From NCBI GenBank assembly GCA_022827245.1, contig JAJDTI010000169.1, positions 1 to 64,000 of the forward strand: a stretch of 64,000 nucleotides of DNA, in the 5' to 3' direction. Position 1 is the first letter of the stretch. The number at the start of each line of letters is the position of its first letter. The DNA comes from Pseudomonadales bacterium. Its GTDB lineage: Bacteria > Pseudomonadota > Gammaproteobacteria > Pseudomonadales > Azotimanducaceae. Below the pieces are notes generated by a model that searched no databases, was not told the origin of the DNA, and saw nothing but the letters and a program-made list of their open reading frames with translations. Positions 9,951 through 19,410 of the stretch are shown one piece after another. A program made the position numbers and the translations under genes.

Positions 9951-11408
9951 GTGACCCCGCTGCGCGTGCCCCCAGAACCCGACATCCACGCCCTCCTAGA
10001 GACGGTCCTGACGCGCGAGATCCCCGGCTGTCGGGGCCTTGCCCGGGCAGAACGGCTGTCCGGCGGCGCGAGCCAGGAAACCTATCGCCTCGTCGTCGAG
10101 ACCGGGGACGGCACGAGACAGCTTGCCCTGCGCCGCGCGGCGGGGGGCGTGGCCACGGAGGCGGCGCCGGGGCATCCCGGCCTCGGCGGAGAGGCGCGGC
10201 TCATGATGGCGGCCCGCGCCGCGGGCGTGCCGGAACCGGAAGTGCACTACGTGCTGACCGAGGGCGACGGCCTCGGGCCCGGGTTCGTCATGGAGTGGCT
10301 CGACGGCGAGACTCTCGGCGCCCGGATTGTTCGCTCCGAGGCCCTCGCCGAGGTGCGGCCCCGCCTCGCCGAGGCGTGCGGCGAGGTGCTCGCCCGCATC
10401 CACGGCATCGACGTCGAAGCCACCGGTCTCGACGCTGTCCTCGATCCCATGACGCCCGAAGCGTTCGTCATGCAGACGTGGGACCGCTACCGGATCATGG
10501 ACACCCCGCAGCCGATGATCGACTTCACGGCGCGGTGGCTGCTCGACCACCTGCCGGGCGACTTCGAGATGGCGCTCGTCCACAACGACTTCCGCAACGG
10601 CAACTTCATGGTGGACGCGACGGGCATCGTCGCCGTCCTCGACTGGGAGGTCGCCCACATCGGCGACCCCATGCGGGACCTCGGCTGGATCTGCACGAAC
10701 TCGTGGCGCTTCGGAGGCGCCGGCCCGGTCGGCGGATTCGGGAGCTACAACGACCTGTTCCGCGGTTACGAACGCGTGTCGGGAAAACCCGTGGATCCGG
10801 ACCGCGTGCGGTTCTGGGAGGTCTTCGGCTCCTTCTGGTGGGCCGTCGGCTGCCTCCAGATGGCGGAGCACTACCGCACGGGACCCGACCCGAGCGTGGA
10901 GCGCCCCGGCATCGGGCGGCGCACCTCGGAGTGCCAGATCGACTGCGTCAACCTGCTGATCCCCGGCCCCGTGCGGATCCCGGAACCACCGCCTTTCGAC
11001 TCGACCCTCGACATGCCCCGCATCGACGAACTGCTCGAGAGCGTGCGCGATTTCCTCAGGGGCGACGTCATGGCGGAGACCGAGGGACGCACGCGGTTCC
11101 TGGCACGCGTGGCGTCCAACTCGCTCGACATCGCCCTGCGCGAAACGGCGCTCGGACCGGGCCACCGCGTCGCTGAACTCGCTGGCCTGCGCACGGTGCT
11201 GAAGGACCCCGAAGGAGACCTCGAGACGCTGCGCTGGCGCCTGGTGCATGGCCTGCGGGACGGTTCGATCGGCCTCGCAACGCCGGGGCTCGCCGACCAT
11301 CTGCGGCAGACGGTGGCCGTGCAGATCGCAATCGATCAGCCGCGGTATTCAGGGCTCGCCACTGCGTTGCGCTCCAGCGTCTCGGAGGCACCCGATGCGC
11401 CTGGGTGA
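9951..11408 (+). CDS. APH-type phosphotransferase fused to a DUF6285-like domain
   Basis: About 485 residues from the GTG at 9951; GTG at 9966 is an alternative and no ribosome site is visible, so the mRNA may be nearly leaderless. The N-terminal ~340 residues are an aminoglycoside-phosphotransferase/choline-kinase-fold kinase: LSGGASQETYRL near the nucleotide site, catalytic VHNDFRNGNFMV (HxDxxxxN) and metal-binding LDWEVAHIGDP. Such kinases near acyl-CoA dehydrogenases resemble the kinase part of ACAD10/11, which phosphorylates 4-hydroxy acids or acyl-CoAs. The C-terminal ~110 residues (LLESVRDFLRGDV, EGRTRFLARVASNSLDIALRE in outline) look like DUF6285, usually a separate neighbouring gene, so this appears to be a natural fusion. 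Overlaps the next gene by 14 bases. Confidence 0.8.
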   Translation: MTPLRVPPEPDIHALLETVLTREIPGCRGLARAERLSGGASQETYRLVVETGDGTRQLALRRAAGGVATEAAPGHPGLGGEARLMMAARAAGVPEPEVHYVLTEGDGLGPGFVMEWLDGETLGARIVRSEALAEVRPRLAEACGEVLARIHGIDVEATGLDAVLDPMTPEAFVMQTWDRYRIMDTPQPMIDFTARWLLDHLPGDFEMALVHNDFRNGNFMVDATGIVAVLDWEVAHIGDPMRDLGWICTNSWRFGGAGPVGGFGSYNDLFRGYERVSGKPVDPDRVRFWEVFGSFWWAVGCLQMAEHYRTGPDPSVERPGIGRRTSECQIDCVNLLIPGPVRIPEPPPFDSTLDMPRIDELLESVRDFLRGDVMAETEGRTRFLARVASNSLDIALRETALGPGHRVAELAGLRTVLKDPEGDLETLRWRLVHGLRDGSIGLATPGLADHLRQTVAVQIAIDQPRYSGLATALRSSVSEAPDAPG

Positions 11409-11802
11409 GGTGCGTTTCGCGCTGGTCCACCACGGCGCCTGTCCCGAGACCGGCTTCCACTACCGGATAAGGTCGTCCGGCGAGACGGAGACCTGCGCGA
11501 GCGAATCCGAGCGCGTCGGGCGCGCGCACTGCATCGAGATCGTGCTCGAGGGCGACTTCTCCGAGCAACGTCCCGGAGACGCGCAGATCGAGGGCCTGCG
11601 CGCGGTCCTGCTTACCCTCAAGCAGCGTTATCCCCGCATCGCGATCGGAGGACATCGACAGGTCCGCGGCGAGCAGACCACGTGTCCCGGGCGGCGCTTT
11701 CCCCTCCGCGAACTGCTTGCATGGTCCCGGTCGGGACTGCTTGCCGAGCGGGACGCCGCACTCGAGGCCGACGTCGAGCGGCAGTACCGGCCGCCGCACT
11801 GA
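11395..11802 (+). CDS. Minimal Amidase_2/PGRP-like protein
   Basis: 135 residues from the ATG at 11395, inside the end of the phosphotransferase gene. Residues fit the zinc amidase (T7-lysozyme/PGRP) fold in a compressed form: VHH (12-13), FHY (21-23) supplying the conserved Tyr, GGHRQV (His87) and TTCPG (Cys97). The family cleaves N-acetylmuramoyl-L-alanine bonds in peptidoglycan. There is no signal peptide or membrane anchor, so it would need lysis or a holin to reach its substrate, or acts in the cytoplasm on recycled muropeptides. The usual length is about 150-180 residues; the loop between the first His pair and Tyr is shorter than normal. A domesticated phage gene is one possible origin. 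Confidence 0.68.
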   Translation: MRLGEVRFALVHHGACPETGFHYRIRSSGETETCASESERVGRAHCIEIVLEGDFSEQRPGDAQIEGLRAVLLTLKQRYPRIAIGGHRQVRGEQTTCPGRRFPLRELLAWSRSGLLAERDAALEADVERQYRPPH

Positions 11803-11830
11803 CCGTTCCCCGGGACGACGAGACGCTCGC

Positions 11831-12469
11831 TCACGCGGGTTTCGGAGCCACCTCGGCACCCTTGCCGGCGGACAAGATGCGCGTCATGAGGCAGTGCACT
11901 GTCGTAGAAGGGTTGCCGCCAGGGGTTCCTTCCCGTGCACGATTTGCGACCGACCTTCTCCCTCGTCTCACCGCTTCTGCGTGGCCATCGCGAATCGCCC
12001 GCTCATCGCTGAACGTTTTGGTACGTTGACCATAGGATCTGCAGCGGTCCGAGAGGATCCTCTGGCAATCCCGGCGACCGACTGGCCCATCAAGGTCCTG
12101 ATAATGGAACAGGCACCATAGCTCGAAACAGGGATTCGAGATGGCAACCTCGACGCCATGGCGGGCCGCGAGCTGTTTCGCCTCCTCAAACGTCGCGTGC
12201 TCGTCCCGATCAAACATCGCCCAAACCGCATCGCGGTGCGACAGTGCATCCCCGGCCACGGCTTGTCTTTCCTTGATGGCGCGCTCCACGACAGACCGGG
12301 GATCTCCGCCAACGCCGATGGGGATCACCTCCACGGTAGATACCCGGAACAGCCGCGCAAAGACACTCAAATAGCCTGGCTCGGTCCTCTTTCCCTCGGT
12401 CACGACCACGATTCGGGCCGCAGGCAGGCGCGAAGGATCGCGCCGCCGCAGGCGCCTGACGCGAGCCAC
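11831..12469 (-). CDS. rloB: RloB-like protein
   Basis: 212 residues from a GTG at 12469, chosen because RloB proteins start with a basic stretch (here MARVRRLRRRDPSRLPAARI) just before the conserved VVVTEGKRTEPGYL. AGGAGG abuts the GTG, so the exact start is uncertain. Other hallmarks are MFDRDEH (Asp87, Asp89) and ISNPCFELWCLFHY. The Glu plus DxD pattern is reminiscent of a TOPRIM-type metal site (inference). RloB was named from restriction-linked orfs in type I restriction loci and is found beside AAA ATPases (RloA). Here it lies 4 bases after such an ATPase gene, so the two are translationally coupled. Base composition is lower in GC than the flanks, suggesting acquisition. Confidence 0.8.
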   Translation of the reverse strand: MARVRRLRRRDPSRLPAARIVVVTEGKRTEPGYLSVFARLFRVSTVEVIPIGVGGDPRSVVERAIKERQAVAGDALSHRDAVWAMFDRDEHATFEEAKQLAARHGVEVAISNPCFELWCLFHYQDLDGPVGRRDCQRILSDRCRSYGQRTKTFSDERAIRDGHAEAVRRGRRSVANRAREGTPGGNPSTTVHCLMTRILSAGKGAEVAPKPA

Positions 12470-12473
12470 CCTC

Positions 12474-13802
12474 CTAGGAGTCCAAACGCTGGAGGAGGAA
12501 GTCAATAACAGCCGGCACGCCGCCGAGACGACCGAGCCTGTAGGCCCGTCCAACGTCGTCCCGCGTCCGCAACTCGAAGTCGGTGACCGGCGTATAGACG
12601 GACGCGCCGTCACGTCCCTTTTCCGCAAGCCAGATCTCGTCGAGTTCAAGTGCTCGGCCTTCAAGCAGCGAGATGTCGTGCGTCGTGAAGACCAGTTGGG
12701 CACCCGTTCGGTTCGAATCCGACTTGAACAGCCCGAGGAAGGCCCTGGACAGGCGCGAGTGCAGGCTGGCGTCCAACTCGTCCACCACAAGCAACGAGCC
12801 CGACGAAAGCGCTTCCAGCGCGGGCGGGAGCAGGGACAGCAGCATCCGAGTGCCGTGGCTCTCGAACTCGTAGTCGAGCGGCTTGGAGCCTCCGTCCTGC
12901 GAGAGGTGGCCGAGCTCGATGCGCGGGCCTGCCGGCATCAGATCAACCAGTGGCGCGAGTTGAGGGACTTCGCTCGCCACGGTCAACAGCAGATCCACCA
13001 ACTTGGTCTCGATACCCGATTGGGCGTCCCCTGGTGAGTCCGCGTCATGAATCTCGAGCCCCGTGATGCCGAAGTCGGCCTGCTTCAGCAATTCGACGAC
13101 CTCGCCCCGCCATTCGCACTTCGCAACTCGCTCAGCAACCTGGAATCCCGCCATCTCCTTGGCATCCGAGAGGACCGTCCATCCCCGCACGAGGTGTCGA
13201 TGCACCCGACCGAGCTCTGGATGGTTGTTCTGGGCGGCGGCGGACAGGAACAAGCTGTTCGGTCGGGTGAGTTTGGCCGTCGCTCGATTCTCGCCCCGCA
13301 GTTGGCTGCCAAACCGGACGTTTACGTTCCCGTCGTCGTCGGTACTGCGCTCGAAGACCATTTGTGTCGTTCTGCGCTGCCTTTGCACGGTTCGGTTCAG
13401 CCATTCGCGCCGAAAACTCTGTTCTGTGAATTCGAAACCGTACTCGTAAACGACCCTGCCGGCCTCCGCACCCGACCCGATCGTAAAAGTGCAGTCGAAA
13501 ATAGTGGGCGCGACGGCGCTGTTCTTGTCGAGGCCAAAATGTTGGCGAGGAATCGCGGCGTCGGCCTCCAACTTGACATGCGACTCGGCAACGAGCCTGC
13601 GCATCTCCGCCATGGCCGCAACCAGACTGGTCTTGCCTGAAGCGTTGGCGCCGAAAATCGCCACGATCGGTACGACTGCCTCACCCGCCGCCGGCACCTC
13701 CGTCGAAAGACCAGACCGCCTCAGTCTTCGGGACGTCGTCAGCAGCAGTTCCTGGCGCTCCCGAATAGACCTGAAGTTGCCGACCCCGAATTGCAGCAGC
13801 AT
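12474..13802 (-). CDS. RloA-like AAA/ABC-type ATPase
   Basis: 442 residues from the ATG at 13802, giving the standard opening MLLQFGVGNFRSIRERQ of SMC/OLD-like ATPases; ATG at 13817 is possible. Walker A is FGANASGKTS (about residues 50-59), Walker B LLVVDELD (about 336-343), and the switch His lies in FTTHDISLLEG about 33 residues later. The middle contains no second recognised nuclease domain, so the effector is presumably the adjoining RloB protein. The pair resembles other two-gene ATPase plus nuclease immune modules such as PARIS or Septu in architecture only; a role in phage defence is inferred. The gene sits between an amidase-like gene and a serine hydrolase gene with no restriction-modification genes in the window. 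Confidence 0.82.
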   Translation of the reverse strand: MLLQFGVGNFRSIRERQELLLTTSRRLRRSGLSTEVPAAGEAVVPIVAIFGANASGKTSLVAAMAEMRRLVAESHVKLEADAAIPRQHFGLDKNSAVAPTIFDCTFTIGSGAEAGRVVYEYGFEFTEQSFRREWLNRTVQRQRRTTQMVFERSTDDDGNVNVRFGSQLRGENRATAKLTRPNSLFLSAAAQNNHPELGRVHRHLVRGWTVLSDAKEMAGFQVAERVAKCEWRGEVVELLKQADFGITGLEIHDADSPGDAQSGIETKLVDLLLTVASEVPQLAPLVDLMPAGPRIELGHLSQDGGSKPLDYEFESHGTRMLLSLLPPALEALSSGSLLVVDELDASLHSRLSRAFLGLFKSDSNRTGAQLVFTTHDISLLEGRALELDEIWLAEKGRDGASVYTPVTDFELRTRDDVGRAYRLGRLGGVPAVIDFLLQRLDS

Positions 13803-13983
13803 GGCCTTGGCCCACATAACGCCCACGGAAGGGATGATTTTGCCATGAAAGGGCTTTGTATGGCGCAAGCGAACTCTACAAGCACGTTGCGAAGTCAGCC
13901 AACGAAGGCTTCGGCGAAGCCGCGCCGGGGGAACGCAACGACTGGCCGAACCTCGCGGATGACGGGGCAGTTGGCGCCGCGCT

Positions 13984-15174
13984 TCAGGTCACCGCCGCGT
14001 ACACCTGCCGCTTGTACTCGTGGCTGAACGGGTGCCAGAAGCCTGGCAGGCGTTGGGTGAAGACGATCGCCGCGATGTCCGCGGCGGGAGACATCCAGGA
14101 ATGCGTACCCGCCATGCCGCCCCAGTGGTATTCGCCGGTCGCCGCGTCGGGTTCGCCCGTGGCCGGGGCGGTCTTGAGGGCGAAGCCGAGGCCGAAGACG
14201 GTGTCCGGCATGTGCCAGAACGGGAACTGCACGCCGGCGCCTGCCGGTAGCTGGTTGGTGCGCATGAGTTCGAGGGTCCCGGAGTCGAGTATCCAGGTGC
14301 CGTCGAGGGCGCCGCCGCCCACGATCATGCGGATAAAACGCGTGTAGTCGAGGATGGTCGAGACGAGCCCGCCCCCGCCCGAGAGGAAGGGCTTCGGCGC
14401 GAGATAGCTGCCGAGCAGGGTGTCCGGCCCAGCGTCGAGGCCGGGCACCATCGGGTCCATCTGGTCCCGGGCGACGTAGTTGACGCAGAAGCGGTCGTGC
14501 TTCGACGCGGGCACGTGGAAATCCGTGTCGACCATGCCGAGCGGCTCGAAGATGCGCCGTGCGAGAAAACGGTCGAAGCGCTCGCCCGACAGCACTTCCA
14601 CGAGGCGCGCCAGGACATCCGTCGCCACGCTGTACTGGAACCGCGTCCCGGGGTGGTTGGCGAGCGGGATGTCCGCCAACGCCTCGACGAGGTCCGCGAG
14701 GGTCGACTCCGGTCTCGAGAGGTTCCGCTCCGTGTACACGGCGTCGACCGGCGACTCGAGCAGGAAGCCGTAGGAGAACCCGGCGCTGTGACTCATGAGC
14801 TGCCGGATGGTCGGGGGCGTGTCGAGCGGCTCCGCGTCGGCCGGGTCCGTCGCGCCTTCCCGCAGCACGCTGAGGCCCGCGAGTTCCGGCAGGTGCTTCT
14901 CAACAGGGTCGTCCAGGTCAAACCGGCCCTCTTCCCAGAGCGTCATCGCGGCCACGGAGGTGACGATCTTCGTGTTCGAGTAGATGCGGAAGATGGAGTC
15001 CGGGGCGATGGGGACACCGGCCTCCCGGTCCTGGTGTCCCCACAGGTGGAAGTCCACCGGCTCACCGCCCTCGAGGACGACCGACGCCGCCATCGCGAGG
15101 AAGTCGTCGTCCAGGTACTTCTGCACGGCGGCGTGCATGGGTCCGAAATCGTAGTCACTGGGCCTCGTTTCCAC
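13984..15174 (-). CDS. Beta-lactamase-fold serine hydrolase (class C-like esterase)
   Basis: 396 residues. The active-site SxxK appears as SNTK in FRIYSNTKIVTSVAAM (about residue 67), and a Tyr motif YSVATD occurs about 140 residues later, replacing the usual YxN. WGGMAGTHSWMSP near the C-terminus stands for the third motif. This matches the Beta-lactamase family PF00144 that includes EstB-type esterases and carboxypeptidase-like enzymes. There is no signal peptide, pointing to a cytoplasmic esterase rather than antibiotic resistance. It lies 96 bases downstream of the acyl-CoA dehydrogenase gene on the same strand and may be co-transcribed. Confidence 0.88.
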   Translation of the reverse strand: METRPSDYDFGPMHAAVQKYLDDDFLAMAASVVLEGGEPVDFHLWGHQDREAGVPIAPDSIFRIYSNTKIVTSVAAMTLWEEGRFDLDDPVEKHLPELAGLSVLREGATDPADAEPLDTPPTIRQLMSHSAGFSYGFLLESPVDAVYTERNLSRPESTLADLVEALADIPLANHPGTRFQYSVATDVLARLVEVLSGERFDRFLARRIFEPLGMVDTDFHVPASKHDRFCVNYVARDQMDPMVPGLDAGPDTLLGSYLAPKPFLSGGGGLVSTILDYTRFIRMIVGGGALDGTWILDSGTLELMRTNQLPAGAGVQFPFWHMPDTVFGLGFALKTAPATGEPDAATGEYHWGGMAGTHSWMSPAADIAAIVFTQRLPGFWHPFSHEYKRQVYAAVT

Positions 15175-15270
15175 GGTCTTCTCCTGCCTGCTGCCTCCGC
15201 CGGGTGCAGAGGCCAGATACAGAGACGGCCCGCGAGGGGCCGTCCTGCCGTCCGGTTTCCGACGCCGCCG

Positions 15271-16536
<1,266 letters not shown>

Positions 16537-16575
16537 GGCTTCCTCCCGTCGTGTTTCGCGCGTCAAAAGCGCCGT

Positions 16576-16581
16576 ATTCTA
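16576..16581 (-). promoter_or_regulatory. Candidate -10 box (TAGAAT) for acyl-CoA dehydrogenase
   Basis: Minus-strand TAGAAT, 40 bases upstream of the acyl-CoA dehydrogenase start and about 38 bases from the left end of the insertion sequence. The element therefore inserted just upstream of this promoter, close to where the -35 region and any activator site would be. Confidence 0.45.
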
Positions 16582-16619
16582 CACAGGGGCGCCGGTGACT
16601 TGGGGCGATGCGGTCTTGT

Positions 16620-16637
16620 CCCGATCCCCTGTTAAGG
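16620..16637 (+). repeat. Left terminal inverted repeat of the IS
   Basis: CCCGATCCCCTGTTAAGG pairs with the right end; 16 of 18 positions match, the first ten without a break. The exact outer boundary may be one base further out at 16619. Confidence 0.8.
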
Positions 16638-16836
16638 CTGGGCGGGCGGTGGATTTGACGGTTGGAGGGGTCTTTGGCACCTGAGGGACGTTGCGGCGGA
16701 CTCGAACAAAGGCCGGTGACCGTCTGCGGGCGGCGATGTGGTCGGCGGATATGCCGGAGCAGGGGTCAGCGGCGACCGCGGCCCGTAGCACGGGTGAGGC
16801 CATCTGCGCCGCAGGGCGGCGAACCGCAGGGATCGG

Positions 16837-18162
16837 TCAGGACGCCAACGTGGACGGCGGGGCGCGCGCCTCCAGGGACACCATCGCCTGATACAGCCAG
16901 TCGAGCCGGAAGTTCGTCTTCGCGAAGCGCACGCACAGCCGCCGCGCGGAACGCACCATGTACGCCGCGGTGCGCATCACGTGCCGGATGACCGGTCGCA
17001 GACCATGCTTGCGCGCCCGTTTCGGCAGCGCCGTGAACTGCACCGCCCGCAGCAGCACCTGGGCGATCCAGCCGAGCGCGTAGAACGCCTGGTTCGCCCG
17101 GTAACCACGGCACGGCGGGTGGTGCAGGTCCAGATCGATGAGTGGCCCCTTGAAGGCGTTCTCCTGACCCTGCTTGCCGCGGTGCCGCAACACCAGTTCC
17201 TGCAGCGGCAGGTAGGCGCGCGACACCAGGATCACCGTGTGGTGCGGAACCAGCAGACCCTGGCCGTGCTGCGTGCGCCGCCGGATCACCACGTAGTGCT
17301 GCTGCGCGTCCCAGCCCTCCGGACGGTGTGTCGCGAAGATCGCCTCCTCCTCCATGCCGAGGTCCGTCCAGGCCGCGTCCGGCAGCCCCGCAAGCTGTTC
17401 CAGAACCGGCCGCCGCCACGTGTCGTTGGTCAGGCTGATCGAGTAGTCCCAGCCCCGTGCCGCGCAGGTCCGAACCAGCTCCCCCTTGTAGTAGGCGTTG
17501 TCCGCCCGCAGCCACACCGGCGTCCCAGCCGGCACCATCCCGGCGGTCCACTCCAGCAGCGTGCGCCAGTTCAGCGTCACCCGACCGCCGCCGGGACACA
17601 ACTGCCCCGCCGACCACAGACCCCCCAGGAACGTCGCGTGCAGCCAGTAACCGCGCCGGCCCTCGTAGTCCTTGCGCGCCCGCTCGAACAGCGCGCCGTC
17701 CACCTCGATCCCGGTGGCGTCGATGAACACCGGAACGTAGCCCTTGGTCTCTACCTCGTGCGACACGATCAACGGCGCCACGCGTTCCGCGAACCGCCGT
17801 GCCGCCTGCCACAGACCCTTCACGTCGCCTGTGCGCAACCGCCCCAGCCACTCCCCCGCCCGGCGCGACTCCGGAACGTTATCCAGCCCCAGCAGGATCC
17901 GTGCTACCGGGTCGGCGCGCAGTGCGTCCAGGTCCGACAACGCACCGTCGCCCCGCGCCAGGCACGCAATGAGCGCCCACAGCGTCTCCGTGTCGCTCGC
18001 ACCGCGGTTGCGGACCTTCACCCGAACCGCTTCATCAAGCAGCTCGAACAACCCAAACTGCCGCGCCGTCTGCGCCAGAATCGACGAGCCCCCGTAGGCG
18101 GTCAGGTTCAGATCCGTGAACTCCATCTCGACCTTCGGCGGCCGCATCTTGCGCTTGCGCAA
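16837..18162 (-). CDS. IS1380-family DDE transposase
   Basis: 441 residues, full length. The DDE triad is visible: PVFIDATGIEVD (first Asp), VWLRADNAYYKGEL (second Asp) and HRGKQGQENAFKG (Glu, equivalent to the YREK region of IS4-like enzymes). The N-terminal basic part (MRKRKMRPPKVEMEF) and the C-terminal RTAAYMVRSARRLCVRF helix are typical for the family. No frameshift or internal stop is present, so the element may be active. The reading frame starts 106 bases inside the right end. Confidence 0.92.
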   Translation of the reverse strand: MRKRKMRPPKVEMEFTDLNLTAYGGSSILAQTARQFGLFELLDEAVRVKVRNRGASDTETLWALIACLARGDGALSDLDALRADPVARILLGLDNVPESRRAGEWLGRLRTGDVKGLWQAARRFAERVAPLIVSHEVETKGYVPVFIDATGIEVDGALFERARKDYEGRRGYWLHATFLGGLWSAGQLCPGGGRVTLNWRTLLEWTAGMVPAGTPVWLRADNAYYKGELVRTCAARGWDYSISLTNDTWRRPVLEQLAGLPDAAWTDLGMEEEAIFATHRPEGWDAQQHYVVIRRRTQHGQGLLVPHHTVILVSRAYLPLQELVLRHRGKQGQENAFKGPLIDLDLHHPPCRGYRANQAFYALGWIAQVLLRAVQFTALPKRARKHGLRPVIRHVMRTAAYMVRSARRLCVRFAKTNFRLDWLYQAMVSLEARAPPSTLAS

Positions 18163-18249
18163 CCTTCACCTCGCAGGTGCTCTCCGCGAACCCTCCCATT
18201 TTCCCATACCCGCCTTGTGCGCCGGGCTTCTCCGATAACCCCACCACGT

Positions 18250-18267
18250 CCTTATCCGGGGATCGGG
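18250..18267 (-). repeat. Right terminal inverted repeat of the IS
   Basis: Read on the minus strand CCCGATCCCCGGATAAGG, the counterpart of the left end at 16620-16637. The direct repeat GGTCTTG follows at 18269-18275. Confidence 0.8.
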
Positions 18268-18304
18268 GGGTCTTGGTCTTGGGCACAGCCCTTCCCGGTG
18301 CGGT

Positions 18305-18951
18305 CTACGGAAGCACGGTTCGAAAGGTAACGGAGACGCGGCGCTCCCGGGGCCTCCAACCGCCGCGCTCGAGGCGCTCACGGCGGCGCTTGGCGATGCC
18401 ATGCAGCCACCGATGCCTGGCGTCGCCACTCAGGATCAACGCCGATCCAGGGGCCAGCACCATGCGCAGCGTTCCAGACCGGTCCGCGCCCAACGGACGG
18501 AAGTCCACTGCCAGGCGTCACCCAGACTGACCGTGGCGACGGTATCCCCAAAGCACTGCCGGTCGATGTGCATGGCGATCCCCTGCCCCGGCAGATACTC
18601 GTTCACGATAGCCTGGTCGGGCACGCGGTCGAAGGTACCCGTCTCCCGATACAGTCGTTCGGCGAGATGCTCGACGCAATCCGGCAGCACACCGATACGC
18701 ATGTCCGCGGTGACAGCTCTCGAGCGGTAGTCGTAACGCCAACCATAGTGCTGGACCGCTCGCTCCAGGCTGGTCATCCAAGCCGCCGCGTCGATTGAGT
18801 CGAGGGTCCGGTCCTGCTGCCCTGCGGTCAGGAAGTCGGGGATGTACGTCAGTCCAGGAATCTGCGGCAAGGCGCTCGGTTCGAACGCGTTACCCCGTCT
18901 GACGTGCGGATCCTGGGGAGGACCGAAATCCAGCGACGGCTGCTCGCTCAC
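18305..18951 (-). pseudogene. AlkB-like 2-oxoglutarate dioxygenase, frameshifted
   Basis: The N-terminal part (from ATG 18951) reads through YIPDFLTAGQQ and VNEYLPGQGIAMHIDRQCFGDTVATVSLGDAW, containing the iron ligands His-x-Asp. In that frame the sequence then becomes nonsense. The C-terminal part continues in another frame from about 18508: VDFRPLGADRSG, SALILSGDARHRWLHGI and RRVSVTFRTVLP, holding the distal His and the 2-oxoglutarate-binding Arg. One missing base near 18505-18520 explains the break. AlkB proteins repair alkylated bases. The stop codon lies only 37 bases from the IS end. The lesion may be real inactivation or an assembly error; all catalytic residues are otherwise kept, so decay would be recent. 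Confidence 0.85.
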
Positions 18952-19410
18952 GGCCGCCTCCAGGGACCGGACACGAGCCTCACCGCCGCTACACGCTCGG
19001 ACCCGTCTTTAGGCTGCACACTGACCGCAGGGGCGAAACTCGATACTGGCCTGGCGCGATTGCCGGCGGCATTTCGATCGCATGAGAGGGGTTCCCGGGA
19101 CGCTTGCGCTCAAGGGAAAGCCTAGCTGCGGATTACTGTACATGTAAACAGAAGAAGGCGCGATGTCAACGCAAAGCAGAAGCGTCCCTTTATCTCCAAT
19201 TCAGAGACGTCCCGTTGCTGATCAGGATGTTGGACCGGGTTGGGGTTGTGCAAAGGGGCAAGGGAGCGCTTTCCACGGGCCGTGCACGGGCGCGACCCCC
19301 AAGACAGCAAAGCGCCGGTGGGCGTGCGGTGGAAAACGCGGCGATCCGGTTGACCCGCACCCCGCCCCTCGCATTCAATCCCGCCCTTGCGCCCGGCGGA
19401 CGGAGAAGCC
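18952..19410. other. Gene-poor gap with a LexA box and a possible truncated SOS gene
   Basis: 459 bases without a convincing complete gene. The part around 19120-19220 is lower in GC than its surroundings. It contains a LexA-type box at 19136-19151 followed by AAGAAGG and an ATG at 19163; the frame from that ATG starts MSTQSRSVPLSPIQ and soon loses protein-like composition, running to 19414. This could be the 5' remnant of a deleted SOS gene. Nothing else is supported here. Confidence 0.4.
19136..19151. promoter_or_regulatory. LexA (SOS) box
   Basis: CTGTACATGTAAACAG fits CTGT-N8-ACAG, the gamma/betaproteobacterial LexA operator, and the flanks (TA before, AA after) extend the match. It lies 185 bases upstream of the divergent AlkB-like gene and 12 bases upstream of an ATG on the plus strand that has a good ribosome site. 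Which of the two it controls, if either, is open. Confidence 0.6.

Larger units (their letters stand above)
16619..18268 (-). mobile_element. Complete IS1380-family insertion sequence
   Basis: About 1650 bp, the usual size for this family, carrying one transposase gene. The ends are imperfect inverted repeats: CCCGATCCCCTGTTAAGG at the left and, read inward from the right, CCCGATCCCCGGATAAGG. A direct repeat GGTCTTG flanks the element at 16612-16618 and 18269-18275; part of it is the likely target-site duplication (the family normally makes 4-5 bp). It lies between the acyl-CoA dehydrogenase promoter and the end of the AlkB-like gene and interrupts neither reading frame. Confidence 0.88.

Noticed and set aside
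13984-15174. True class C beta-lactamase
   Set aside because: There is no signal peptide, and the second and third active-site motifs differ from YxN and KTG; an esterase-like role fits better.
16619-18268. IS interrupting the AlkB-like gene
   Set aside because: The AlkB-like stop codon is at 18305, outside the element; the gene is broken by a frameshift near 18510, not by insertion.
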